64,000 nucleotides of DNA from Erwinia sorbitola. GTDB taxonomy: Bacteria; Pseudomonadota; Gammaproteobacteria; Enterobacterales; Enterobacteriaceae. This document shows positions 24,779-33,061 of the stretch, piece by piece. The DNA lies in NCBI RefSeq assembly GCF_009738185.1, contig NZ_CP046509.1, positions 2,669,501 to 2,733,500 on the forward strand, read 5' to 3'. Position 1 is the stretch's first letter, and each line of letters starts with the position of its first letter. The notes under the pieces are model-generated. The model was not told where the DNA came from and did no database searches. It saw only the letters and a program-made list of their open reading frames with translations. The position numbers and the translations under genes are program-made.

Positions 24779-26836
24779 TTACAACGGCGCGCGCAGCACG
24801 CGACAGCCCCACGGCGGCAGCGTCAGAGCACCTGATAGCGGCGTACCCTCTATCAGATCGCTGATCCCCTGCGGCAGGGTGAGCGTCTGCACCCGCTCGG
24901 TGAAGTTTTGCAGGAAAATAAACGACTGTTCGCCATCGGTACGGCGATGGGCAGTAACCCCTGGCGGGAAGTCCACTGCCAGCGCACGCGGCAGTGCCAG
25001 CTTCGTTATCAGTGCGCCGTAGAAATCACGGTGGAAAGCACGGTCGTTACGGGAAGCGATATACCAGGCCTGACCTGCACCGACGCTGTTAACCGTCAGC
25101 GCCGGTTTACCGGCATAGAAATCGCTCTGGTAGACCGCCAGCGCGCTGGCCCCTTCCAGATGAATATGTTCACAAAGCTCACGCGCCTGCCAGGCACCCT
25201 GGAGACCCAGCGCATTGCCTTCGATGGCACGCACTCCGTTGGACTCTTCGTCCGTCAGGCTGTCGATCTCTTCCGCCCAGATCCCCAGCAGCGGACGCAG
25301 CGGCCCCGGGAATCCGCCCAGATAGCAGAGGTCGCTCTCGTTGACCACCCCCGTCCAGTAGCTGGCAACAAACTGCCCGCCCCGACGCAGATGCTGCTCC
25401 ACACGTTCAGCAAAGCCGTCGCGCACCATATAGAGCATCGGCGCGATCACCAGTTCATAGCCGCTGAGATCGGCATCGGCATTAATCACATCTACCGCCA
25501 CACCCTGCTCCCAGAAGGCACGGTAATGCTCGGCCACGGTGCGTTCATAGTGCAGACCAATATTGCGCGGTCCCTGGGCGTTATCCATCGCCCAGCGGCT
25601 TTCCCAGTCAAAGATAATCGCCACTTTTGCTTCTACACGGCTGCCCAGCACCGGCGTCATCGCCGCCAGCATCCGGCCCAGTTCGGACACTTCACGCCCG
25701 ATACGCGTATCAATATGGCCGACGTGATCCACCACCGCACCGTGGAATTTCTCCACCGAGCCACGGCTTTTACGCCACTGGAAATACTGCACCGCATCCG
25801 CACCGTGTGCCACAGCCTGCAATGAAGAGAGAATATGCATTCCCGGCTTTTTCAGCTTACTGGTGGGCTGCCAGTTAGTCGCGCCAGGAGTGGACTCCAT
25901 CAGCACAAAGGGCTTGCCCTGCTTCAGGGTGCGCATCAGATCGTGATACATGGCGGTATAACAGGCGAGCGTGGTTTCATCCTTCTCGTTATGCCAGGTG
26001 GGATAACTGTCCCAGGAGATAAAATCAATCGCCTGCGACAGCTTCCAGTAGTCGTAGTCGTAGAAATATTCCATAAAGTTAGTGGTAGCGGGCAGCTCAG
26101 GATTCACCGCTTTCAGCGGTTTAATCTCTTCGGCGCAGAAGTCGGTGACCTGGTCGGTCATAAAGCGACGCCAGTCGAGATTCAGCCCGTGAATGGAGAC
26201 TTCCCCCTGCGGCGCGGGTGAAGCAATCTGCGACCAGTCGCTGTAGGTGTGGCTCCAGAAATCGCTCCACCAGGCGTGATTAAGCTGCTCAAGGGTGCCA
26301 TAGCGGCGCTGTAACCAGCCGCGAAATGCCTGCTGACAGCGGTCGCAGTGGCACTCTCCGCCATACTCATTCGAGATATGCCAGCCAATAATCGCCGGAT
26401 GATGAGCATAGCGCTCCGCCAGCTGGCGGTTGATCGCCTGCACTTTTTGCCGATACACCGGCGAGGTCATGCAGTGATTATGCCGCCCGCCGTGCAGCGC
26501 TGGCACCCGGTCACGTCCGACACGCAGTACTTCAGGATATTTTTGCGACATCCAGGCCGGGCGAGCGCCACTTGGCGTGGCGAGAAATACATGAATAGAT
26601 TTCTCATGCAGTTTTTCCAGCACATTATCCAGCCAGCCAAAATCATAACGCCCCTCTTCCGGCTCCAGTTTTGCCCAACTGAAAATCCCGACGGACATCA
26701 CATTGCAGTGTGCCTGCTGCATCATTTCGACGTCTTTATCAATGATACCCGGCGTGTTTGCCCACTGTTCGGGATTGTAGTCGGCACCATGCAGCAGCGT
26801 GGTCACTCCGGCTGACAGCGGTGGAAATTTATTCAT
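24779..26836 (-). CDS. ganB: GH42 beta-galactosidase / exo-beta-1,4-galactanase
   Basis: This 685-residue cytoplasmic GH42 enzyme releases galactose from imported beta-1,4-galacto-oligosaccharides. The acid/base is E157 (HISNEYGG) and the nucleophile E314 (VLMESTPG). A Zn-binding Cys set (C162, C164 and C167 in ECHCDRC, with C122 upstream) is the usual one for the family. A trimerisation domain and a small C-terminal beta domain follow. There is no signal peptide. I use the Dickeya names (GanB exogalactanase, GanA endogalactanase); in Bacillus the two letters are swapped. It is the last gene of the operon. Confidence 0.92.
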   Translation of the reverse strand: MNKFPPLSAGVTTLLHGADYNPEQWANTPGIIDKDVEMMQQAHCNVMSVGIFSWAKLEPEEGRYDFGWLDNVLEKLHEKSIHVFLATPSGARPAWMSQKYPEVLRVGRDRVPALHGGRHNHCMTSPVYRQKVQAINRQLAERYAHHPAIIGWHISNEYGGECHCDRCQQAFRGWLQRRYGTLEQLNHAWWSDFWSHTYSDWSQIASPAPQGEVSIHGLNLDWRRFMTDQVTDFCAEEIKPLKAVNPELPATTNFMEYFYDYDYWKLSQAIDFISWDSYPTWHNEKDETTLACYTAMYHDLMRTLKQGKPFVLMESTPGATNWQPTSKLKKPGMHILSSLQAVAHGADAVQYFQWRKSRGSVEKFHGAVVDHVGHIDTRIGREVSELGRMLAAMTPVLGSRVEAKVAIIFDWESRWAMDNAQGPRNIGLHYERTVAEHYRAFWEQGVAVDVINADADLSGYELVIAPMLYMVRDGFAERVEQHLRRGGQFVASYWTGVVNESDLCYLGGFPGPLRPLLGIWAEEIDSLTDEESNGVRAIEGNALGLQGAWQARELCEHIHLEGASALAVYQSDFYAGKPALTVNSVGAGQAWYIASRNDRAFHRDFYGALITKLALPRALAVDFPPGVTAHRRTDGEQSFIFLQNFTERVQTLTLPQGISDLIEGTPLSGALTLPPWGCRVLRAPL

Positions 26837-26862
26837 ACCTGTTCCTCAAAGGTGTCAAAGAC

Positions 26863-26880
26863 ACCGGCCCGCAGGCCGGC
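26863..26880 (-). promoter_or_regulatory. Intergenic hairpin between the GH53 and GH42 genes
   Basis: A short GC-rich hairpin (ccggcc-cgca-ggccgg) lies in the 47-bp gap between the two galactanase genes. No T-run follows, so it is more likely an mRNA stability or processing element, setting different levels of the exported and cytoplasmic enzymes, than a terminator. The structure is seen; the role is a guess. Confidence 0.45.
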
Positions 26881-26883
26881 GAA

Positions 26884-28077
26884 TTAATGAAAAGCCTGCA
26901 CTGACGGCAACACTTTGCCTTTGCAGTCAAACAGCGCCTGATTCTCACGCGCATTACCCTGTTTCCACTCGTCATGGATATACTTCATCCCTTCCGGCGT
27001 GGCCCAGGTGTTGCCCGCAGCGGGGATCCATGTCGGTTCCCAATACACCACGCCCTTGCCACGATGGTTGGGCACTGCCAGTACTGCCTGGATCAGATCG
27101 TGCAGATAGGCCGCCTGGCCCGCGACGCTGGCCGGGTAACCACCGTCTTTCTCTTCTTTCGCCTGGAAGCTGTTTTCGGCGCTGTCGCAATTTTCCAGCG
27201 TGTAACCGTAGGCTGCTTCCACCACCATCACGTCTTTCTGATAGCGCTGGCTGATATCGTCCATATTGGCTTTCAGCGCGCTGATCGGCCCATTCCAGTA
27301 GGTGTACATCGACAGGCCGATAACATCGAACGGCACCTGACGACGGGTAATTTCATCGAACCACCAGCGGAACATGTCATTTTTAGTGCCCTCCGCCAGG
27401 TGCAGCATAATTTTCACCTGAGACGGGTCGCTGAGATTCTCACGCAGGCCCGAAATACCGGCTTTCAGCAGCGCGGCCAGACGGTCAAACTCACCGCCGT
27501 TCTGCCCCCAGCTTTTGCCTTCCGGCCACAGCATCCCGCCGTTCAGTTCGTTGCCGATCTGCACGATTTCCGGCAGCACCCCTTCCGCCTTAAAGCGCGC
27601 TATGGTGTCGCGGGTGTAATCATGAACACGTGTTTCCAGCTGCGGGAAGGTGAGTTTTTCCCATGCTTTCGGTTTGAACTGTTTGCCCGGATCCGTCCAG
27701 AAATCGCTGTAGTGCAGATCCAGCAGGATTTGCATGCCCGCCGCTTTGGCACGCTTCGCCAGCGCCAGGGTGGTGTTGAGATCGTTGGTGCCGCCGCCGT
27801 AGGCTTTGCCGTTAGCGTCGTAAGGGTCAACCCACAGACGCAGACGAATAGTGTTGATGCCGTTGGCCTTCAGAATGGCAATCGGATCCTGTAACTGGTT
27901 GCTGGCGTTGTAGAATTTCGCGCCCTGCTTTTCCAGTTCCGCCAGCGTGGAGATATCAGCCCCTTTCACAAATCCGGCAGGCACCGGCCCGGTTGGGCTG
28001 ACCAGCGGCGTATTCGCGGCGAAAAGAGGCGTCGCCCAGGCCAGCGCCAGGGCGAGTAATAACGTTTTTGGTCTCAT
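26884..28077 (-). CDS. ganA: GH53 arabinogalactan endo-beta-1,4-galactanase, exported
   Basis: This 397-residue GH53 enzyme has a clear Sec signal peptide (1-20, ending LFA|ANT). It cuts beta-1,4-galactan side chains of pectin into short oligosaccharides, probably in the periplasm. The acid/base is E177 (QIGNELNGGMLWPEG) and the nucleophile E287 (VVEAAYGYT). GADISTLAELEKQGAKFYN near the start and RLRLWVDPYD are family hallmarks. The name follows Dickeya (endogalactanase GanA); the Bacillus equivalent is called GanB. It begins three bases after ganG, so it is co-transcribed with the importer. Confidence 0.93.
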   Translation of the reverse strand: MRPKTLLLALALAWATPLFAANTPLVSPTGPVPAGFVKGADISTLAELEKQGAKFYNASNQLQDPIAILKANGINTIRLRLWVDPYDANGKAYGGGTNDLNTTLALAKRAKAAGMQILLDLHYSDFWTDPGKQFKPKAWEKLTFPQLETRVHDYTRDTIARFKAEGVLPEIVQIGNELNGGMLWPEGKSWGQNGGEFDRLAALLKAGISGLRENLSDPSQVKIMLHLAEGTKNDMFRWWFDEITRRQVPFDVIGLSMYTYWNGPISALKANMDDISQRYQKDVMVVEAAYGYTLENCDSAENSFQAKEEKDGGYPASVAGQAAYLHDLIQAVLAVPNHRGKGVVYWEPTWIPAAGNTWATPEGMKYIHDEWKQGNARENQALFDCKGKVLPSVQAFH

Positions 28078-28080
28078 GAT

Positions 28081-28932
28081 TTATCCCTTTGTACTTCCCG
28101 AGGTCAGGCCGGAAACGAAGTATTTCTGTAACGCCAGATAGAGGATGGCCACCGGAACGGCAATCAGCACCGCGCCCGCAGCGTAGGTGGTGTAACTGGC
28201 ACCCATTTTTTGCGATACCAGGTTGTACAGCCCGATGGGCAGTGTGAACTGCTCAGGGCTGCGTAAAATGGTGCTGGAGAGGATGAAATCTCCCAGCGGC
28301 CCGGTGAAGGAGAACAGCGCGACGACCGCCAGAATCGGCTTCGACAGCGGCATAATAATCTCGATAAAGATGCGGAAGTTCCCGGCCCCGTCCATGCGCG
28401 CGGACTCATCCAGATCCTTCGGAATGGCATCCAGATATCCCTTCATCAGGTAGGTATTCATCGGGATCATGCCGCCAACATAAATCAGCACCAGCGCCAG
28501 ATGACTGTTAATTAATCCCAGCAGCTGCGACAGCACAAAGATGGCAATCAGCGCCGAGAACTGCGGGATCATCTGCAACAGCAGGAACAGCATCAGGCCG
28601 TTCTGCCGCCCTTTAAAGCGAAAGCGCGAAAATGCATAGGCAGTGCAGCTGACGCTGATTAAGGTCAGCACCATGGTAAAGAAGCTGATTTTCATCGAGT
28701 TCCAGTACCAAGTCAGGTACGGCACCGTGCCGTTAAACAGATCGCGATAGTGCTGTAATGAGGCATTCTCCGGCACAATCGAACTACTCAGCAGGCTGTT
28801 GCCTGCGTTCAGTGAGGCTCCCACCGTCCACACCAGCGGATAGATAATGATGGTCGATACCATCAGCACCACCAGCCAGGTGAGCGACAGGCGCACCCAT
28901 TTTTCGCGTTTAATACTTACCGACTTCGCCAT
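28081..28932 (-). CDS. ganG: GanG, inner-membrane permease of the galacto-oligosaccharide importer
   Basis: This MalG-type sugar ABC permease is 283 residues from the ATG at 28930-28932, chosen because aaggga sits at the right distance before it. About six membrane helices are visible, with the EAA loop DESARMDGAGNFRIFIEIIMPLSKP that contacts the ATPase. The C-terminus KYFVSGLTSGSTKG is typical of MalG relatives. It lies ten bases after ganF and three before the GH53 gene. It pairs with GanF. Specificity is inferred from the neighbours. Confidence 0.92.
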   Translation of the reverse strand: MAKSVSIKREKWVRLSLTWLVVLMVSTIIIYPLVWTVGASLNAGNSLLSSSIVPENASLQHYRDLFNGTVPYLTWYWNSMKISFFTMVLTLISVSCTAYAFSRFRFKGRQNGLMLFLLLQMIPQFSALIAIFVLSQLLGLINSHLALVLIYVGGMIPMNTYLMKGYLDAIPKDLDESARMDGAGNFRIFIEIIMPLSKPILAVVALFSFTGPLGDFILSSTILRSPEQFTLPIGLYNLVSQKMGASYTTYAAGAVLIAVPVAILYLALQKYFVSGLTSGSTKG

Positions 28933-28942
28933 AACTGTTCCC

Positions 28943-30250
28943 TTACGCCATCTCATCTTGTTTAAACGATTTGGTGGCGCGGAACTGCCACAGCGCCAGA
29001 CCGACCACAAAGATCGACAGCAAAATCGTAATGGTTGCGGCAATTGCATATTGCGACGACGACATCGTCAGTTTGTAGATCCACGAGACCAGAATGTCGG
29101 TGCCACCCGCGTTCGAACCCGCCACTGCCGGGCCGCCGTTGTTGAACAGATAAATGATATTGAAGTTGTTAAAGTTGAAGGTGTACTGGGTGATAATAAT
29201 GGGCGCAATGGCATACATAACCAGCGGCAGCGTGATGGTACGCAGACGCGTCCAGGCGCTGGCACCGTCCATCATTGCCGCTTCGTACAGATCGTCAGGG
29301 ATCGCCTGCAATACGCCGGTAGTCATGGCGAAAACAAACGGGAATCCAAGCCAGGTCTGCATCATGATCAGCGCAGTTTTGGTCCAGAACGGGTCAGTCA
29401 TCCACGCCTTCGGTGCAATGCCGAAGAAGTCGAGAATCGCGTTATTGATCACGCCAAAACTGTCGTTAAACATACCGGCAAATACCAGAATGGTGACAAA
29501 ACCCGGCACCGCCCATGGCAGGATAAAAATGGTGCGGATCAGCGGCTTAAAGCGCAGATCTTTCTGGTTCACCAGGATAGCCAGCATCACGCCGACGCTA
29601 CACTGTAGCGTGGTCGCCAGCAGCGTCCAGACCACCGTCCATTGCAGCACGTCGAAGAAGGTAGAGCGCCAGATAGAGAGGGTGAAGATATTGACAAAGT
29701 TCTTCAGCCCTACCCAATCCACCAGCTTCGCAGGCGGCGTGTGATAGAGGTTATAGTTGGTAAAGGCGATAGCGAAACCAAACAGAATGGGAAACACCAC
29801 CACAAAGACCAGCAGGATAAACCCGGGGGTGATCATCAGGTACGGGAACCCTTCGCGCAGCAGGATCTGGTACTGCTTTCGCACGCCGTGCAGCTGTTGC
29901 CCCGCATCGCGACGGCAGCCGTTCAGCCATGCATCGCGTACCGACAGCCCCCAAATCGCTACGCCAAAGGCGATGATCAGCACGCTGATAATCCCCTCGG
30001 CCAGTAAAAAGATGGAGTTATCGCGGGGGACTTCTTCCCCCAGCGTTGCCAGCCCCCACAGCCCCTGCTGGAGGAAATTATGAAATACACCGATAAAGCT
30101 GGTGAGCAGGATCAGGAAACAGAGTCCTTTTGCCCACTGACGGTGGTAGAACTGGCCAAAACCGGGTAACAGCGCCAGCATTACCCCGGTCAGGGCATGC
30201 TGTCGTGAGCGCTTGTTAAGCATCAGTTTTTCACTGGGGGAAATCATCAC
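28943..30250 (-). CDS. ganF: GanF, inner-membrane permease of the galacto-oligosaccharide importer
   Basis: This 435-residue MalF-type permease has an N-terminal extension with two extra helices (ALTGVMLALLPGFGQFYHRQWAKGLCFLILL), as in MalF-like proteins. The permease core follows, with the EAA loop YEAAMMDGASAWTRLRTITLPL. The extension resembles the TM2-type pair seen in many galactan and maltose importers. It is the second gene of the operon, between the binding protein and GanG. Confidence 0.92.
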   Translation of the reverse strand: MMISPSEKLMLNKRSRQHALTGVMLALLPGFGQFYHRQWAKGLCFLILLTSFIGVFHNFLQQGLWGLATLGEEVPRDNSIFLLAEGIISVLIIAFGVAIWGLSVRDAWLNGCRRDAGQQLHGVRKQYQILLREGFPYLMITPGFILLVFVVVFPILFGFAIAFTNYNLYHTPPAKLVDWVGLKNFVNIFTLSIWRSTFFDVLQWTVVWTLLATTLQCSVGVMLAILVNQKDLRFKPLIRTIFILPWAVPGFVTILVFAGMFNDSFGVINNAILDFFGIAPKAWMTDPFWTKTALIMMQTWLGFPFVFAMTTGVLQAIPDDLYEAAMMDGASAWTRLRTITLPLVMYAIAPIIITQYTFNFNNFNIIYLFNNGGPAVAGSNAGGTDILVSWIYKLTMSSSQYAIAATITILLSIFVVGLALWQFRATKSFKQDEMA

Positions 30251-30291
30251 AGAATCATCCTTCTTTATTCGGGCCGCCGGGCGACAAAAGC

Positions 30292-31512
30292 TTACTGATT
30301 GCTGGCCTGCATAGCGTCAATCTGCATGGTGATCTGCTTCACGGCATTATCCAGCGCCACTTTTGGCTCCTGCTTACCGGTTACACTCAGTTCCAGAGCG
30401 GCATTAGCGGGCACCCACACTTCCTGCATTTCCGGTACGCCCGGCATAGCAACGGCGCGCGCTGCCTGAACCGCTACAGCATTGGCTTTCTCATCGTTTT
30501 TGATTACCGGATCGTTCATCAGCGCAATAACCGGCGGGATTTCCTGAGTTTTCTGGAAGCGTTCTTTCACGTACTGTGGCTGGTTAATGAACTGGATAAA
30601 CTGCTGCGCCAGCGTTTTGTCCTGACTCCAGGTGGAAACCACATAGCCCTTCACGCCGAGGAAGGAGCTCATCGGTTTGCCGTTAGCCAGCTCGGGGAGT
30701 GGCGCAACGCCATAGTTTATGCCTGCCGCCTGATAGGGCTGGAATGCCCAGGGGCCGTTGATCACCGCCGCCGCTTTTTTCTCAGTAAACAGTGAGTCGA
30801 TGGCGTTCAGGCCGTTATCCCCGAGGATACCCGCAGGCAGCAGGCCCTGAGTGAAAAAGCTCTTCAGATAGGTAACAGCCTCAACGCTGCCCGGGGTGTT
30901 CAGCCCGATATCATGGGTGTTCAGTCCGCCCTTACCGTCTTTACCAAAGATATAGCCGCCCATCGGTGCGATAGCGCCCCAGCTGTAGTAAATCTGGTCA
31001 AATTTGGCCAGCAGACCATACTTTTTCGCCTCACGCTGTTTCTGTGAGAAGACGCGGTAATCTTCCAGGGTTTTCAGCGGAGAAGGCAGCAGGTCTTTGT
31101 TGTAGATCAGCACCAGGGTTTCCACTGCTTTAGGAACGCCCCAGACCACTTTATTCTGGGTAAAGGCGGCCATCGCCGAGGGGGTATAGGCCGCCTGCTG
31201 TGCGGCATCCACGGTTAACGGTGACAGCAAGCCCTGCACCACCGCAGCGCCGAGCTGGTCATTAGGGATCACCAGTACATCTGGGCCGATACCGGCCGGG
31301 CCATCCAGGCGCAGCTTCTCGATCTGCTGGGCAAACGGCATTTCCTGCACTTTCACTTCTACGTTAAATTGCTTCTGGAAATCAGCAATGGCGGTTTTAA
31401 TGCCATCTGATTTTTTAATATCTTCCCAAACGGTGAGCTGCTGGGCTGCCTGTGCGGCCTGCCCAAGAATCAAAGCTGACAGAAGCAAAGTGATGCGGGT
31501 TTTGACTTTCAT
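30292..31512 (-). CDS. ganE: GanE, periplasmic galacto-oligosaccharide-binding protein
   Basis: This MalE-family binding protein is 406-407 residues from the ATG at 31510-31512, which is preceded by gagg and starts the signal peptide MKVKTRITLLLSALILG (cleavage about residue 21, AQA|AQQ). Longer in-frame starts would put charged sequence before the signal and are unlikely. The conserved segments DVLVIPNDQLGAAVVQGLL, VWGVPKAVETLVLIYNKDLLP and AAVINGPWAF match maltose/maltodextrin-binding proteins. It is the first gene of the minus-strand gan operon. Galactan specificity is inferred from the GH53 and GH42 neighbours. Confidence 0.92.
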   Translation of the reverse strand: MKVKTRITLLLSALILGQAAQAAQQLTVWEDIKKSDGIKTAIADFQKQFNVEVKVQEMPFAQQIEKLRLDGPAGIGPDVLVIPNDQLGAAVVQGLLSPLTVDAAQQAAYTPSAMAAFTQNKVVWGVPKAVETLVLIYNKDLLPSPLKTLEDYRVFSQKQREAKKYGLLAKFDQIYYSWGAIAPMGGYIFGKDGKGGLNTHDIGLNTPGSVEAVTYLKSFFTQGLLPAGILGDNGLNAIDSLFTEKKAAAVINGPWAFQPYQAAGINYGVAPLPELANGKPMSSFLGVKGYVVSTWSQDKTLAQQFIQFINQPQYVKERFQKTQEIPPVIALMNDPVIKNDEKANAVAVQAARAVAMPGVPEMQEVWVPANAALELSVTGKQEPKVALDNAVKQITMQIDAMQASNQ

Positions 31513-31632
31513 TGCTGACCTCATGTGAAGGTATAACATTTGTCTGTTTTTTATGCCGCTGAATTTCTTACCAACAGTACGCAAGGCCCGGATTATGCAA
31601 CTTGCAGAAGGGAGAGTGTCACAGCGCGTCGA

Positions 31633-31645
31633 TGTCATACGCTAC
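31633..31645 (-). promoter_or_regulatory. Candidate GanR operator upstream of ganE
   Basis: Read on the minus strand the site is GTAGCGTATGACA, which shares CGTATGACA with the candidate operator before ganL (23026-23039). It lies about 120 bases before the ganE start. Support is weak: it is one short match and only weakly palindromic. Confidence 0.3.
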
Positions 31646-31682
31646 GCGGAAGCGCGCATCCTCTCCACCCTGTTGTCGCTAA

Positions 31683-31702
31683 TATGTGATCGGTATTACA
31701 GA
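31683..31702. promoter_or_regulatory. CRP site between ganE and ganK
   Basis: TGTGA-tcggta-TTACA matches the CRP consensus TGTGA-N6-TCACA at nine of ten positions. It lies in the 328-bp gene-free divergent region (31513-31840) between ganE and ganK, placed to activate either gene when preferred sugars are absent. Apart from this and the tentative GanR site I see nothing else in that gap. Confidence 0.65.
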
Positions 31703-31840
31703 AATCAAAATCGGCTATAGGGTGCTGTGCATCAGGGGTTTATAGTCACGCCAGACGCCACAAGGGTTCGCGTGATGCAATGGTAAATTGTAATACGTAA
31801 TACATTTTTCATTAAAACCCCCTTTTCGATGAGGATCCGC

Positions 31841-32959
31841 ATGTCCAGCATCAGACTAAGAAACGTAGGTAAGCGTTTTGGTAAAACAGAAACGCTCAAT
31901 AATATTCAACTGGATATTGAAGACGGCGAATTTACCGTTTTTGTCGGCCCCTCCGGCTGCGGAAAATCCACTCTGCTGCGGCTGATTGCCGGGCTGGAGG
32001 AGGTGAGCGACGGTGAGATCCTGATCGGCGATGTCGTGGTAAATGATGTTGCGCCTGCCCATCGTGGCGTGGCGATGGTGTTTCAGTCCTATGCGCTTTA
32101 TCCGCATATGACGGTAGCGGAGAATATGGGCTACGGGCTGAAGGTTAACGGCGTTGCCAAAGATAAGATCCGTCATCAGGTGGAGATGGTGTCGAAGACG
32201 CTGCAACTCTCCCATCTGCTGGATCGCAAGCCGAAGGAGCTTTCCGGCGGACAGCGCCAGCGTGTGGCCATCGGCCGGGCGATTGTGCGTAATCCGCAGG
32301 TATTTATGTTTGATGAGCCGCTGTCGAATCTCGATGCGGAGCTGCGCGTCGATATGCGTCTGCATATAGCCAAGCTGCATCAGGAGCTGAAAACCACCAT
32401 GGTTTATGTCACTCACGATCAGGTGGAAGCCATGACGCTGGCCGATAAAATCGTGGTGATGAACTACGGTAAGCTGGAGCAGGTTGGCTCGCCGATGGAG
32501 CTTTATTACAACCCGGTGAACCGCTTCGTTGCGGGCTTTATCGGTTCGCCAAAGATGAATTTCCTGCCAGCATGCGTACAGCATTGCAGCCCGCAGGGGC
32601 TGATTGTCACTGTGAATGAGGGGGCGAATACGCTGACTCTGCCCGCGCCGCAGCGTTTACTGCAACCGGGTGATGAAGTGACGCTGGGCATCCGCCCGGA
32701 GCATCTGCGCGTTAACAGCGATGCCCCACTTCAGCTGGATTTCCACTGTGAAGTGGTGGAGAGACTGGGCAACAATACCTATCTGTTCGGCCAGGTTTAT
32801 GGCAATGACGGCTTTAAAATGCTGCTGCCTGGAGATGTTCATTTCCGCCCTTACCAGATGCTGCGCCCGGCGTTTTACCCACACCAGTGCATGGTATTCG
32901 ACCAGGACGGCTTACGCATCAGTAACGAGATCCCCCTGCCGCAGGATCAGGCTGCCTGA
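31841..32959 (+). CDS. ganK: GanK, ATPase of the galacto-oligosaccharide importer
   Basis: This 372-residue MalK/MsmX/UgpC-type ATPase has Walker A GPSGCGKS, signature LSGGQRQRVAIGRAIVRNP, Walker B FMFDEPLSNLD and switch His THDQ. A C-terminal OB-fold domain contains LGIRPEHL. The start at 31841 (MSSIRLRN) is preferred over an ATG 12 bases upstream because gagga lies between them at the correct spacing. It is divergent from ganE. It powers GanFG, and such ATPases can also serve several sugar importers. Confidence 0.93.
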   Translation: MSSIRLRNVGKRFGKTETLNNIQLDIEDGEFTVFVGPSGCGKSTLLRLIAGLEEVSDGEILIGDVVVNDVAPAHRGVAMVFQSYALYPHMTVAENMGYGLKVNGVAKDKIRHQVEMVSKTLQLSHLLDRKPKELSGGQRQRVAIGRAIVRNPQVFMFDEPLSNLDAELRVDMRLHIAKLHQELKTTMVYVTHDQVEAMTLADKIVVMNYGKLEQVGSPMELYYNPVNRFVAGFIGSPKMNFLPACVQHCSPQGLIVTVNEGANTLTLPAPQRLLQPGDEVTLGIRPEHLRVNSDAPLQLDFHCEVVERLGNNTYLFGQVYGNDGFKMLLPGDVHFRPYQMLRPAFYPHQCMVFDQDGLRISNEIPLPQDQAA

Positions 32960-33061
32960 GTGCGGTAACCCTGATGCGGCGTGACCGTATCAGGGAGGTT
33001 ACCGGCGTGCTCAGGCAGGTCTCATGCCGGGCGCGGGTCTGACAGCACCCTCAGCCCGCCG

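Noticed and set aside
24908..25825. 305-residue plus-strand frame opposite the GH42 gene
   Set aside because: Antisense shadow: rich in His, Arg and Gln, with no motif, fully inside a gene with intact catalytic residues.
26974..27894. 306-residue plus-strand frame opposite the GH53 gene
   Set aside because: Antisense shadow of a clear GH53 enzyme.
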